This document shows, in pieces, positions 8,461-18,538 of a DNA stretch of 64,000 nucleotides (position 1 is the first letter of the stretch; the number at the start of each line of letters is the position of its first letter). A model generated the notes under the pieces. It did no database searches. It was not told the DNA's origin and saw only the letters and a program-made list of their open reading frames with translations. Both the position numbers and the translations under genes were made by a program. This DNA is from Fibrobacterota bacterium (lineage in GTDB: Bacteria; Fibrobacterota; Fibrobacteria; UBA5070), in NCBI GenBank assembly GCA_016715065.1, contig JADKBN010000006.1, positions 111,458 to 175,457 on the forward strand. Direction: 5' to 3'.

Positions 8461-8895
8461 ATGGCAAGAGTCAGCACCTATCTCAATTTCAGGAATCAGA
8501 CGGAAGAAGCATTCCGCTTCTACGCCAAGGTCTTCGGGACCGAATTGGGCCATCTCAGCCGCTTCAAGGACATTCCAGCGGGTCCGGATTCGCCGCCCGT
8601 TCCTCCGGAAGTGGCCGAACTCGTGATGCACGCGGATGTTCCGATTCTGGGCGGGCATCTCCTGATGGGAACGGACGCGCCCGAGGCGATGGGGTTCAAG
8701 GTGGTCCAGGGCAACAACGCCTACATCATGCTGGAACCGGACACGCGCGAGCAGACCACCGCGCTGTTCGCTGCCCTTTCCGAAGGCGGTATGGTGGAGC
8801 AGCCTCTCCAGGATACGTTCTGGGGCGCCTACTACGGCAGCGCCAAGGACAAGTTCGGCGTGCAGTGGATGTTCAACTGTCTCGCGAAAGCCTGA
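8461..8895 (+). CDS. VOC-superfamily (PhnB/glyoxalase-like) protein
   Basis: Protein of 144 aa of the vicinal-oxygen-chelate fold, subgroup PhnB/3-demethylubiquinone-methyltransferase-like. Typical features are the opening YLNFRNQTEEAFRFYAKVFG, the central GGHLLMGTDAP and the closing DTFWGAYYGSAKDKFGVQWMFNC. These proteins are cytoplasmic dimers. Some detoxify or bind small metabolites, but the substrate cannot be read from sequence. A start codon at 8461 follows aaggagcag. Second gene of the doxX pair. Confidence 0.85.
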   Translation: MARVSTYLNFRNQTEEAFRFYAKVFGTELGHLSRFKDIPAGPDSPPVPPEVAELVMHADVPILGGHLLMGTDAPEAMGFKVVQGNNAYIMLEPDTREQTTALFAALSEGGMVEQPLQDTFWGAYYGSAKDKFGVQWMFNCLAKA

Positions 8896-9005
8896 TTCCA
8901 CACCTATTCATCGGGGATGCGCATAACTTGGGGCATCCGGCTTTGTAGCTTGATGCGATCTCGTTTCGCGCCCGACCACTGCGGGGCGCAGGAAGTGAAT
9001 TCCCG

Positions 9006-9998
9006 ATGAAGATCGCCATGTTCAGCGCCAAGCCTTGGGTCCACCACGCCTTCGATCCCTTGGCCACCTCGTTCCAAGCCGAAATCACCTGGCTGGAGCC
9101 GCGTCTGGAGCCCGCCACGGTCGCCTTGGCGGCGGGCCACGATGCGGTGTGCGCCTTCGTCAACGACCAGATGGACACTGCGGTGGTCCAGCGGTTGAAG
9201 GAGATCGGGGTACGCCTGATCGCGCTACGTTGCGCGGGCTTCAACAACGTGGACCTCAAGGCGGCTGCCGGCGTGGGGATGGCCGTGGTGCGCGTGCCCG
9301 CCTATTCGCCGTATTCCGTCGCCGAACACGCCGTGGGAATGATGCTGTGCCTGAACAGGCGATTCCACCGTTCCTGGGCCCGGGTGCTGGAAGGGAACTT
9401 CGCCCTGGATGGACTGTTGGGTTTCGACATGCACGGAAAGACCGTCGGCGTGGTGGGCACCGGAAAGATTGGACAGATTCTGTGCAAGATCCTGTCTGGG
9501 TTCGGATGCCGGATCCTGGCCTACGACACGGCTCCCAACTCCGCCTTGGTGGCCGCGGGGGTGCAGTACGTGGACCTCGCGACGCTGTACGGGCTGAGCG
9601 ACATCATCAGCCTGCATTGTCCCCTGACGCCTCGAACGCGACACATGATCGACGGGCCAGCGCTCGATGCCATGAAAAAGGGCGTGATGATCATCAACAC
9701 CAGCCGTGGACCTCTGATCGATACCGGTGCGGTGATCGGTGCACTCAAATCCGGGAAGATCGGTTTCCTGGGATTGGACGTCTACGAGGAGGAGCAGGAG
9801 CTGTTCTTCGAGGATCGGTCGGAACAGGTGATCCAGGACGACGTGTTCGTGCGCCTGCAGACCTTCCCCAACGTCCTGATCACGGCCCACCAGGCCTTTT
9901 TCACGAAGGAGGCGGTGGAGAACATCGCCCAGACCACCCTGGAGAACATCCGGGAATTCCTGGCGACGGGAGTGTGCAAGAACAGCGTCGCCCTTTGA
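9006..9998 (+). CDS. ldhA: D-lactate dehydrogenase (2-hydroxyacid dehydrogenase)
   Basis: Cytoplasmic NAD-dependent enzyme of 330 aa reducing pyruvate to D-lactate, a fermentation route that regenerates NAD+. The Rossmann motif GVVGTGKIGQILCKIL lies at ~147. The substrate and catalytic segments RCAGFNNVDL, NTSRGPLIDT, LDVYEEEQELFFED and the histidine of TAHQAFFT are all present and typical of LdhA. Single-gene unit. The frame and length are intact, and the start at 9006 is conserved in position for the family (MKIAMFSAKPW). Confidence 0.92.
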   Translation: MKIAMFSAKPWVHHAFDPLATSFQAEITWLEPRLEPATVALAAGHDAVCAFVNDQMDTAVVQRLKEIGVRLIALRCAGFNNVDLKAAAGVGMAVVRVPAYSPYSVAEHAVGMMLCLNRRFHRSWARVLEGNFALDGLLGFDMHGKTVGVVGTGKIGQILCKILSGFGCRILAYDTAPNSALVAAGVQYVDLATLYGLSDIISLHCPLTPRTRHMIDGPALDAMKKGVMIINTSRGPLIDTGAVIGALKSGKIGFLGLDVYEEEQELFFEDRSEQVIQDDVFVRLQTFPNVLITAHQAFFTKEAVENIAQTTLENIREFLATGVCKNSVAL

Positions 9999-10141
9999 GA
10001 GGAAAGGCGGCTTCGCCGGTGTTCCCTAGGATCGATCCGTAGGGACCGAAGACGAAGCGCGTGGCCAGATTCTAGACTTCCTCCAATACCAGTCCGAAGC
10101 CAGGCGTTTCGCTTGGCTCGAAGCCTTTCCGAGGAACCCAC

Positions 10142-11829
<1,688 letters not shown>

Positions 11830-11833
<4 letters not shown>

Positions 11834-12330
11834 ACACCGGCCACCAAGCACGATCGAACGTCCTGGGTAGAGCCGCGATCGCCGCGGTGGTGGGTCTGCA
11901 TGCCGCCATCCTCCTTGGCTGCGGAGAAACCTCCGAGGGATCGACCGCCGGACCAGCCGCCTCCAATCCGGACGTGGTGATCACGGCGGACATGGCTTCG
12001 CGGTGCCCTGCTTTTTCCGCGCGAGCCCAGGACAATCCCGACACTCGCACCGTGTCCACCATTCTCAGCGTGTACACTCCCACCTGGATCGAATACCGGG
12101 TCTACTCCCGTGCAGGTTATCTGCAAGGAACGGGACAGGCCGTGGTGGGCGCCGCGCAGCTCCAGGGTGTTTCCAAAGTCCAGGTAAGCCTGGGGTGGGA
12201 CATGCGGGATGACTTGGGGAATCTGGTGCCGAGCGGCCACTATTTCTTTTTCATCGACCAGAAGGACACCACCGGCAAGGAATTGCTCCGATCCGAGGTG
12301 GTGTGCCTGGGGGTGGTGACCTCGCGTTGA
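11830..12330 (+). CDS. Lipoprotein of unknown function
   Basis: Protein of 166 aa with a type II signal peptide: hydrophobic core AAIAAVVGLHAAILLG followed by Cys31. The mature part is beta-rich. Its final ~75 residues (VSLGWDMRDDLGNLVPSGHYFFFIDQ) resemble the FlgD-like / gliding-type Ig module often seen in T9SS-era or Fibrobacter secreted proteins, where a phrase like W-D..D..G..V.SG.Y occurs. I do not recognise a function. It overlaps ettA by four bases and may be translationally coupled to it, though a functional link is unlikely. Confidence 0.75.
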
Positions 12331-12447
12331 GCCCGAAGGGAGACCGATCTCCCCCGGGAACTTTCGCATACGGCGGTCGCCGGCCGACGGTAGGGTATCG
12401 GTGCTTTCGCGGCCGAGGCGGGAATCCATCGGCTGCGGGGCGCTCCG

Positions 12448-13297
12448 TCATGGAGCGGCGAAGAGTCCACCGAAGACCGGATCCTCCAGGATGCCGTCGA
12501 GCAGCTCTTTGGCTTCCATGGCGGGCCGCTTGTAGGGATGCTCCTTGTAGATGTCGTGGTAGAGCCGGTCGCGGGCCTCCAGCACGTCCTCCATCCGGGA
12601 GTCCACTACCTCCCGGATCCTGGTGTACACGCCGGAATGCCATTTCCTGTTGTCCGGCTTCCCATCCCTTGGCGATGAATCCCTTGGTCTTCTTGGGGCA
12701 ACGGCAGGGATTGGCCTGGTTGACCAACCCGCAACGGTTGTTCATCCACTCCTGGAGATCCCGGCGGGCCCTGGATAATTTCTGTCGGAAATTGTCAGGG
12801 CTGATGTCGAGGGCTTCGGATGCCATCAGGTGTCCGATCTCGAACACCTCCCCGACGATGTAGACGAGCCTCTGCTCCCGGTCCAGGCACATGATCATTC
12901 CGGCCGTGCAGGAGACCATCGACTCCTGGATGTCCAGGGCCAATGCCTTCTCCTCGTGCTCTTCCAGTTCCTGGGAGGGGACGCTGTCGATCAGATCGTG
13001 GAAGACCCCGAATCCGGTGATGTTCCTCTCGTAGGCGGTCTGCTTGGCGTTCAGGAAATGGTGGAACGTGATCCGGTAGAGCCAGGTGCGGAAGGCCGCT
13101 TTCGATTCGTCGTAGGTGGACAAGCGGGAAAGGGTCTTCAGCAGGACTTCCTGCGTGGCGTCCTGGGCCTCCTCGATGTTGTTGAAGAACTTCAATGCCA
13201 CGTTGTAGATGAACGTCCTGTTCCGTTCCAGCAACGCCTCCAGGGCCTTCCGATCCCCTTCCAGGGAGCGGGCGATCAAAAGCGTGTCGTCGTCCAT
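12448..13297 (-). CDS. ECF-type RNA polymerase sigma factor, frame broken near the C-terminus
   Basis: Alternative sigma factor. Region 2 spans ~15-85 (FIYNVALKFFNNIEEAQDATQEVLLK, TWLYRITFHHFLN) and region 4 ~145-195 (RLVYIVGEVFEIGHLMASEALDISPDNFRQKLSRAR). After it comes a Cys-containing extension (CGLVNQANPCRCPKKTKGFIAK). There the frame shifts; the natural continuation DGKPDNRKWHSGVYTRIREV...FGGLFAAP lies in the next frame and ends at 12448. Removing one C from the CCC run at 12666-12668 restores a single ~282-residue protein; the span of 850 nt is one base too long. The region-4 stretch carries an unusual inserted acidic segment before it. No anti-sigma gene is adjacent. Start 13297 follows gaggaggt. 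Confidence 0.85.
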
Positions 13298-13352
13298 GGG
13301 GACCTCCTCGTGTTCGGGGTACCCCCGGGAGCTGGCTCCCGGAAGGATGGAT

Positions 13353-14369
13353 TCAAATGCTTCGCGCGAAAGATGTCAAAATCTCCGCGACTTCCCCGGG
13401 ACGATCCTCCTGCAGGAAGTGTCCGGCATCCAGCCGGAAACGCCTGGATGGGGGAATTTCCAGGTCGCGCGCGAACTGGTCGGGGAGCTTCGCGGCATCG
13501 AGCACCTTGTCGTGGCGACCCCAGATCGTCGCGGCTGGAATGGAGAGCCGCTTCAAGGCGGCCTGGTAGCGCTCGAATTGCTGGTACCACCAGGGGAAGG
13601 CGCGAGCGAACGAGAGGAAGGCGTGGGTGGTTCCTTCTGACAACGGTCTCCAATGCCCTTCCACCACCTCGGCGGTGAGGTGCTCCCGGCAGCGGGTCAT
13701 CTGGCGCAAAAGGGAGCGCACTTGGGAAGGGCCGGTGAGGCCGTTTCGCATCAGGAAGGCCATCACGGGGCCTAACGGCCCACGGGCGATCTTCATCATG
13801 GCGGGGGGACGGAATCCGTCCACGTAGGCGGTCGTGTTCATGATCACCAGACCGCGCAGGACCTGGGGGGAGCGGTCGGCGATCTCCCAGGTCCAAGGGC
13901 CGCCCAAATCGTGCACGACCTGGATCCAGCGGGGGATGCCCAGATGGGTCATCAGGGCCAGGAGGCGATCGGCTTGCGAGGAGAACGCGTAGGCCAATGG
14001 GTCGCTCGGCTTGGCGCTGGCTCCGAATCCGAGCATGTCCGGGACCACCACGCGCAGACCTTCCCGGGCGAGGACAGGCGCGATGTTCCGATACAGCCAG
14101 GAGGAAGTGGGCATGCCGTGCAGGAGCACGATCGGCTCTCCGTCGCGTGGCCCCAGATCGAGAAAGGCGATGCGTTCCTGTGCGGAGCCGAACCAGGAAA
14201 GGCGCGAGCGGTGTTCGTCGATCGTGGTGGGTGCGCTTTGCAGGCCCTAAGTGGATCCGGGCTGGATCCCCTGGAGGTTCGGGCGGGCAGGGGTGGAACT
14301 GTCGCGATCGGACTCGACTGCGACGGCGTGGGGTTGGCTGGCGGTGATGAAGTTGTTGTGCGGCGACAT
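13353..14369 (-). CDS. Alpha/beta hydrolase (haloalkane dehalogenase/epoxide hydrolase type), interrupted by an in-frame TAG
   Basis: The body of the protein is a clear alpha/beta hydrolase: oxyanion segment LLHGMPTSSWLYRN, nucleophile elbow VVHDLGGPW in which Asp takes the nucleophile position (as in haloalkane dehalogenases and epoxide hydrolases), and the C-terminal histidine of LDAGHFLQED. The cap domain lies between. The hydrolase frame is open back to a TAG at 14247-14249, with no ATG, GTG or TTG between that stop and the GTG at 14129, which falls inside the conserved oxyanion region. Upstream of the TAG the same frame continues 40 codons to ATG 14369, which has a ggag ribosome-binding site. 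So the gene is either nonsense-mutated, starts at a rare codon, or contains a base error. Confidence 0.7.
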
Positions 14370-14606
14370 AGGTGGCTCCAGCTAGGTTGAATGGGTTGGA
14401 ATCCGCGATTCCCCGACCGGGGTGGATTTTTCCCTGATACCAGGTGCGTAGCGAGGTGTGACAACTCGGGAGCGAATTTTCGACCATGCCCAGGTGGATC
14501 GCCTCGAATTCGAGGATCCGATGATCCTGTATTCGCCGTTCCCTTTCCCGGACTGGACAGGATGGTCAAGTTTCGTCTAGGTTGGGAGGGGAGGAGACGC
14601 GCGCAA

Positions 14607-15008
14607 ATGACAAAACTCGACAAGACCCACCTGACCTGGGGCATTCTGTTCGTGGGTGTGTTTTTGTGGTCCGGCACCCAAATGAAGGTTGGATTCCCCG
14701 AGCTCTACCACGGCGACGACGCGGTCCGGATGCTCTACCGCTCGGCCCACATCTACATCCTCTTTTCCGCTCTGTTGAATCTGGCGCTGGCTGGGGGAGG
14801 CGACGACCTGGTGCGTGGAATCCGGGGCTGGATCCAGGGGATCTCCTCGTTGGCCCTGATGGGCGGGAGCGTCTTGTTCTTGGTGGAGTTCCTCCAGGTG
14901 GCCGACCGGATGCAGCCTCACCGGCCCGTGGTGTTCTGGGGAGTGGTGCTTTCCCTGGCGGGAATCGTGTTCAAGCTGGGAGCGCGGTTGGCTAGATCCC
15001 GAGAGTAG
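14607..15008 (+). CDS. Small four-helix membrane protein, unknown
   Basis: Protein of 133 aa with four predicted membrane helices (LTWGILFVGVFLWSG; SAHIYILFSALLNLALAG; GISSLALMGGSVLFLVEFLQV; VVFWGVVLSLAGIVFKLG). I do not recognise the family. The start at 14607 is supported by ggggaggag upstream; earlier in-frame codons would add an unlikely hydrophilic leader. It is divergent from the interrupted hydrolase, with a 237-base shared upstream region. Confidence 0.65.
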   Translation: MTKLDKTHLTWGILFVGVFLWSGTQMKVGFPELYHGDDAVRMLYRSAHIYILFSALLNLALAGGGDDLVRGIRGWIQGISSLALMGGSVLFLVEFLQVADRMQPHRPVVFWGVVLSLAGIVFKLGARLARSRE

Positions 15009-15262
15009 CTGGTTTGTACATCGAGGTCTGCCACCGAAATCGGCGGTGCATCCGAGCTTCGTTTCGGGCTACGGAGAGTGGAAAGAAATGAGCGAACCTC
15101 CGGCAACGAGCTTCCCAAGAAACTCGGCCCGGCCAGAGATCGATGGGTAGATGGACCTGTTGGGCTTTTCTTATGCCCAGAATCTGACTTCCGAATCTAC
15201 CCGGTAAGACCATCTTTTCTCAAGACCGCAACGCCCATTCCACTCCCGCCTGGAGGAACCCC

Positions 15263-16492
15263 ATGAAATCGATCGCACGTCTCCTCGCCGCGGGAATCTT
15301 GTTCTTGACGTTCGCTTCCTGCGAGCAAACAGTCCTTTCCAGCCAACCGCAGGCCCAGGATCATGCGAAGGATTCCGTAGTCCAAGTCGCGAATCCTCCA
15401 ACCAGCGTCGTGGGGGATGGCTTGAAAACGCTGGAGGTGGGCGGGCCGCCCGTCGATGGTCGCCTGAAGCACGATTCGAACAGTTGGGTGCGATTCCGCG
15501 TCGATTCGGGCAAGCGGTATCAGATTGTTCTGGAATCGAAGCCGCTCCGAGCAGTCGGCGGCGTCCACGAGACCAGTCTCCTCTACCCTCAATTCCAGAT
15601 GACCAGCGATTCGTTGACTCAATTCGTGGATTTCTACCCCGATGAGCCGATGGCCCCTTACTACGCCTACAGGACGGGACCTGCGGTGATGTGGCTTCGG
15701 TCTGACAGTCCGGAGGATACGGCGAAGTACCGTGTTTCCGTGGTGTTGGACACCACGGGTATCGATGCCTACGAGCCGGATGACCTTCCTGGCAAACCTT
15801 CGCGGATCGAAACCGATGGAGTCTCCCAGAGTAGGTTTCTGCCCATCAGGGACCACGACTGGATATCGTTTCCCATGGAAGTGGGAATGTCCTACCGCAT
15901 CGTGGCGAGTGGAGGACTCTTCGGTTTCGACCTCCACCAGGGAGGAGCATTCGAGGATTCGACAATCCGTGCCGCTTCGTCATTCGGTTCGAGGGACCAT
16001 GAATGCCATTTCACCGCAAGCCGGACGGCGAGGGGTCTGATCGATGTTTCAGGATACGGGCCTTACCAGGTGTCGGTCAAAGTCGACAGCGTCGATCAGG
16101 ACGCCTTCGAGCCGGACGGCATCCCGAGCCGTGCGAATTGGATCCAGGCCAATGGCGATTTCCAATCGCATGTGCTGCGTGCCGGCGAGGTTGATTACGT
16201 GAGGTTCCACGGCGACAGCGGAGCCAGGTATGAGGTTGCCGCGAGCTTCCAGGGCGGTGGCAAGTCCATCAAGCTTTCCGCCCTGAATACCTCGGACACA
16301 TTGTGGCGTATGTCTGTCCCCGGCCCGGATGGCATCCCAATTCCATTTGCCCAGAATTCCACCCTGACAACCGCAGACCAGGGCTACGTGTCCTTTCTAG
16401 CCAAGCGAACCGGGGAATTCCTCATCGAGATCAGAGGAGACGAGCCGACGGCCCGAGGGCCATACCTGATCTGGGTGAATCGGAACCCCTGA
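15263..16492 (+). CDS. Lipoprotein with repeated pre-peptidase-like modules
   Basis: Protein of 409 aa with a type II signal peptide ending at Cys20 (LLAAGILFLTFASC). The mature region holds repeated beta-sandwich modules introduced by acidic linkers: DAYEPDDLPGKPSRIETDGV followed by DHDWISFPMEVGMSYRIVAS, and DAFEPDGIPSRANWIQANGD followed by EVDYVRFHGDSGARYEVAAS. This resembles bacterial pre-peptidase C-terminal (PPC)-type modules found in secreted proteases and surface proteins. No protease domain is present. It is probably an outer-membrane or surface lipoprotein that stands alone; function unknown. Ribosome-binding site ggagg lies 8 bases before ATG 15263. Confidence 0.75.
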   Translation: MKSIARLLAAGILFLTFASCEQTVLSSQPQAQDHAKDSVVQVANPPTSVVGDGLKTLEVGGPPVDGRLKHDSNSWVRFRVDSGKRYQIVLESKPLRAVGGVHETSLLYPQFQMTSDSLTQFVDFYPDEPMAPYYAYRTGPAVMWLRSDSPEDTAKYRVSVVLDTTGIDAYEPDDLPGKPSRIETDGVSQSRFLPIRDHDWISFPMEVGMSYRIVASGGLFGFDLHQGGAFEDSTIRAASSFGSRDHECHFTASRTARGLIDVSGYGPYQVSVKVDSVDQDAFEPDGIPSRANWIQANGDFQSHVLRAGEVDYVRFHGDSGARYEVAASFQGGGKSIKLSALNTSDTLWRMSVPGPDGIPIPFAQNSTLTTADQGYVSFLAKRTGEFLIEIRGDEPTARGPYLIWVNRNP

Positions 16493-16527
16493 GATCCGGT
16501 CGAGGGGGGCATCCTCTGAATTCCTGC

Positions 16528-17007
16528 TCACCCCTTGGGGCGGGCGATTTCCGCGATGCGCGCTCCCGTGGCGCGCAAGTAGTCCACAGGGGCGATCTCG
16601 ATCTGCATTCCCCTCATGCCTGCGGAAACGCAAACTTTGTCCCACAGTTCGAATGTTTCATCCACCCACACCGGGAAGGCCTTTTTCAGGCCCAGTGCCG
16701 TGACCCCGCCGCGGACATATCCTGTCAACGGCTGCACGTCCTTCAATGCGATCATCTCCACCTTTCGGTCGCCCGTGGCCTTGGCCATGGCCTTGGGGTC
16801 CAGCTCCCAATTGCCCGGCACCACCGCCACCGCGTGGCCATGACGATCGCCATGGACCACCAGGGTCTTGTACACCTGTTCGGGTGGATATCCCACCTTG
16901 GCGGCGACGGTCTCGGCGGAGAGGTCGTCCGGATCCACTTCGTATTCGCGAAGTGAAAAAGGGATCCCCATGGCTTCCAGAATGCGGCAGGCGTTGGTCT
17001 TGGACAC
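16528..17007 (-). CDS. ybaK: Cys-tRNA(Pro)/Cys-tRNA(Cys) deacylase YbaK/EbsC
   Basis: Cytoplasmic editing protein of 159 aa that hydrolyses mischarged Cys-tRNA(Pro). The family hallmarks are present: TNACRILEAMGIPFSLREYEV, VYKTLVVHGDRHGHAVAVVP with the catalytic-type lysine in KTLV, LTGYVRGGVTALG and ELWDKVCVSAGMRGMQIEI. Length and frame are normal. It is convergent with the lipoprotein gene and lies upstream of, and on the same strand as, the beta-helix gene (35-base gap); no functional link to either is apparent. Confidence 0.93.
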   Translation of the reverse strand: MSKTNACRILEAMGIPFSLREYEVDPDDLSAETVAAKVGYPPEQVYKTLVVHGDRHGHAVAVVPGNWELDPKAMAKATGDRKVEMIALKDVQPLTGYVRGGVTALGLKKAFPVWVDETFELWDKVCVSAGMRGMQIEIAPVDYLRATGARIAEIARPKG

Positions 17008-17042
17008 GGTCGGGGAAATCTAGGTCGATCGAGTTGCGACGA

Positions 17043-18341
17043 TCAGGGCGATGAAACGCGACCAGTCAAGCTGATGTGGCGACCTTTGTCGGTCACGGCT
17101 TCCAGCTCATTGAGTCGACGGTTCAGGACCAGTCGCGTTGGAGGGGTGGACCGAACCGCTTTCGCGCGAACACCCGAAGACTTGGGAGCGGAGTGGAAAT
17201 CGAATTGTACGAGGTCGCAAGCGGGCCGCGGGTCGGCGGGAAGGCTTACGGCCACCGTGTTTTCCGATGCAGTGCAGGTATTGGAATCCACGTCCACCTT
17301 GTCGTCGCACCATGGCTTGGAATGGGCTGCCGGGGTGAGGTCGGTGGGAACGTGCGGGAAGGTGCGTTTCACTTCAGCGATGTAATCTGCCAGACTGTCG
17401 TTGGTACCGCGCCAGAAGGTGTTGCCGCGAAACGTCCCGTGCACGCCCTTTTGGTCCACGAACGATCCCACGTGGCTGAAGTAGGAGGATCCGCCCTTCC
17501 TTCCGGTGGAGTCCCCCAGAAAGACATTTCCTGTCACCGTGGTGTAGCGGGTTCCTTCCTTGATGTCGATGGGCTCGGCAGCGATGTCCCGGAAGTAGCT
17601 GCAGGTCACCGTGGTGTGCTCCACCCGCCAATCGAAACCATCATACCCTTCGGAGATGGCCTTGTCTCCCCAGAAGGGAGCGGTTGTGGAGGTCTGGGGC
17701 ACATCCGCCGCGCCCCAGCGAGCCTGGTCGGTGCCGATGTAGAGGCCCTCGCCGAAATTGGGCGTTTCGTTACCTGAATTCTGGAAGTCCGTGCGGTTGA
17801 TCGTGACATGGCCGCTGCTGTCGCGCACATGAAGCAGCTCCGCGCCGGAATTTCGCAACTGGCAATCTTCCACCAGACCCCACGAGCCATGGTCGAACAC
17901 GACCACCTTGTTGCCGGTTTGCAAGATCAGGTTTTTGAGGATCACGTGGTCGCCCGTCACGTGCACGGTGTAACCCGTCTCTAGAGAAGTCCCTTGCAGG
18001 ATCGGGGGATTGGCCGCGTCCGCGGCTACAATCACGATGGGGTGTTGTTTCGTGCCGCTGTTGCCCACCCAAAAATACCCCTTGCCATCGGGCAGATTCC
18101 CCGGGTCGCCGCTACCGGACAGGCTGCCCGTGTGGGCTCCCGGTGCCACCAGAAGGGTATCTCCGGCCACGGCTTCGCGCATGGCCGTCGTCAAGACGCT
18201 GGCCGATGGTACCGGAATCTGTCGGGCCCAAAGGCTGGAGGCCACGGTGGAAGCGATCGCAAGGCTCGTCGCAAGGAGCCGCGAGGATCGATTCGCGCTT
18301 GGCACGCACCTTCGTCGCTTCGGCTTGGATTCCTTACCCAT
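17043..18341 (-). CDS. Secreted right-handed parallel beta-helix protein
   Basis: Protein of 432 aa with a signal peptide starting at ATG 18341 (basic KPKRRRC region, then LLATSLAIASTVASSLWA). The mature protein shows the pectate-lyase-like beta-helix pattern: VTGDHVILKNLILQTGNKVV, VEDCQLRNSGAELLHVRDSS, VTINRTDFQNSG, TTVTCSYFRDIAAEPIDIKEG, TTVTGNVFLGDSTG. The opening GDTLLVAPGAHTG is typical of chondroitinase-B/polysaccharide-lyase-like folds. It could be a polysaccharide lyase or a non-catalytic binding protein; I see no diagnostic catalytic set. The longer in-frame start at 18440 would put 33 residues before the signal peptide and is rejected. Confidence 0.8.
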   Translation of the reverse strand: MGKESKPKRRRCVPSANRSSRLLATSLAIASTVASSLWARQIPVPSASVLTTAMREAVAGDTLLVAPGAHTGSLSGSGDPGNLPDGKGYFWVGNSGTKQHPIVIVAADAANPPILQGTSLETGYTVHVTGDHVILKNLILQTGNKVVVFDHGSWGLVEDCQLRNSGAELLHVRDSSGHVTINRTDFQNSGNETPNFGEGLYIGTDQARWGAADVPQTSTTAPFWGDKAISEGYDGFDWRVEHTTVTCSYFRDIAAEPIDIKEGTRYTTVTGNVFLGDSTGRKGGSSYFSHVGSFVDQKGVHGTFRGNTFWRGTNDSLADYIAEVKRTFPHVPTDLTPAAHSKPWCDDKVDVDSNTCTASENTVAVSLPADPRPACDLVQFDFHSAPKSSGVRAKAVRSTPPTRLVLNRRLNELEAVTDKGRHISLTGRVSSP

Positions 18342-18465
18342 TGTTGGCGATTGTAGCATCTGGCTTGATCGGGTCAAAGGCCAAGTTGCGGACGCTGTCG
18401 TATCGTCGCTCTCCGTTGCTTGTCGATTTCTGGTCGGCAACGGGGGTTTTTTCCGCAGGGGTGGA

Positions 18466-18495
18466 TTGACGTGAGAAATTCGATGTAAGTTTACT
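18466..18495 (+). promoter_or_regulatory. Candidate promoter of the FISUMP array
   Basis: A TTGACG -35 box (18466-18471) lies 18 bases before TTTACT (18490-18495), itself 43 bases before the first FISUMP start. The -35 is good and the -10 weak. The sequence turns AT-rich here. Confidence 0.4.
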
Positions 18496-18538
18496 GCAAC
18501 ATCAAAGTGCCTTGTACCTGTTCTTCAAGGGGCTGCTT

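Noticed and set aside
6127..8901. Very long minus-strand open frame (about 920 codons) over the MCP, doxX and VOC genes
   Set aside because: Antisense shadow of high-GC codons; the plus-strand genes have clear family motifs, membrane segments and ribosome-binding sites.
6192..8948. 918-codon plus-strand frame across MCP, doxX and VOC genes
   Set aside because: Out of frame with three well-supported genes; low-complexity Gly/Arg/Pro composition.
15009..15262. Riboswitch in the 253-base leader of the PPC-like lipoprotein gene
   Set aside because: Some short complementary pieces but no match to a known riboswitch core that I can recognise.
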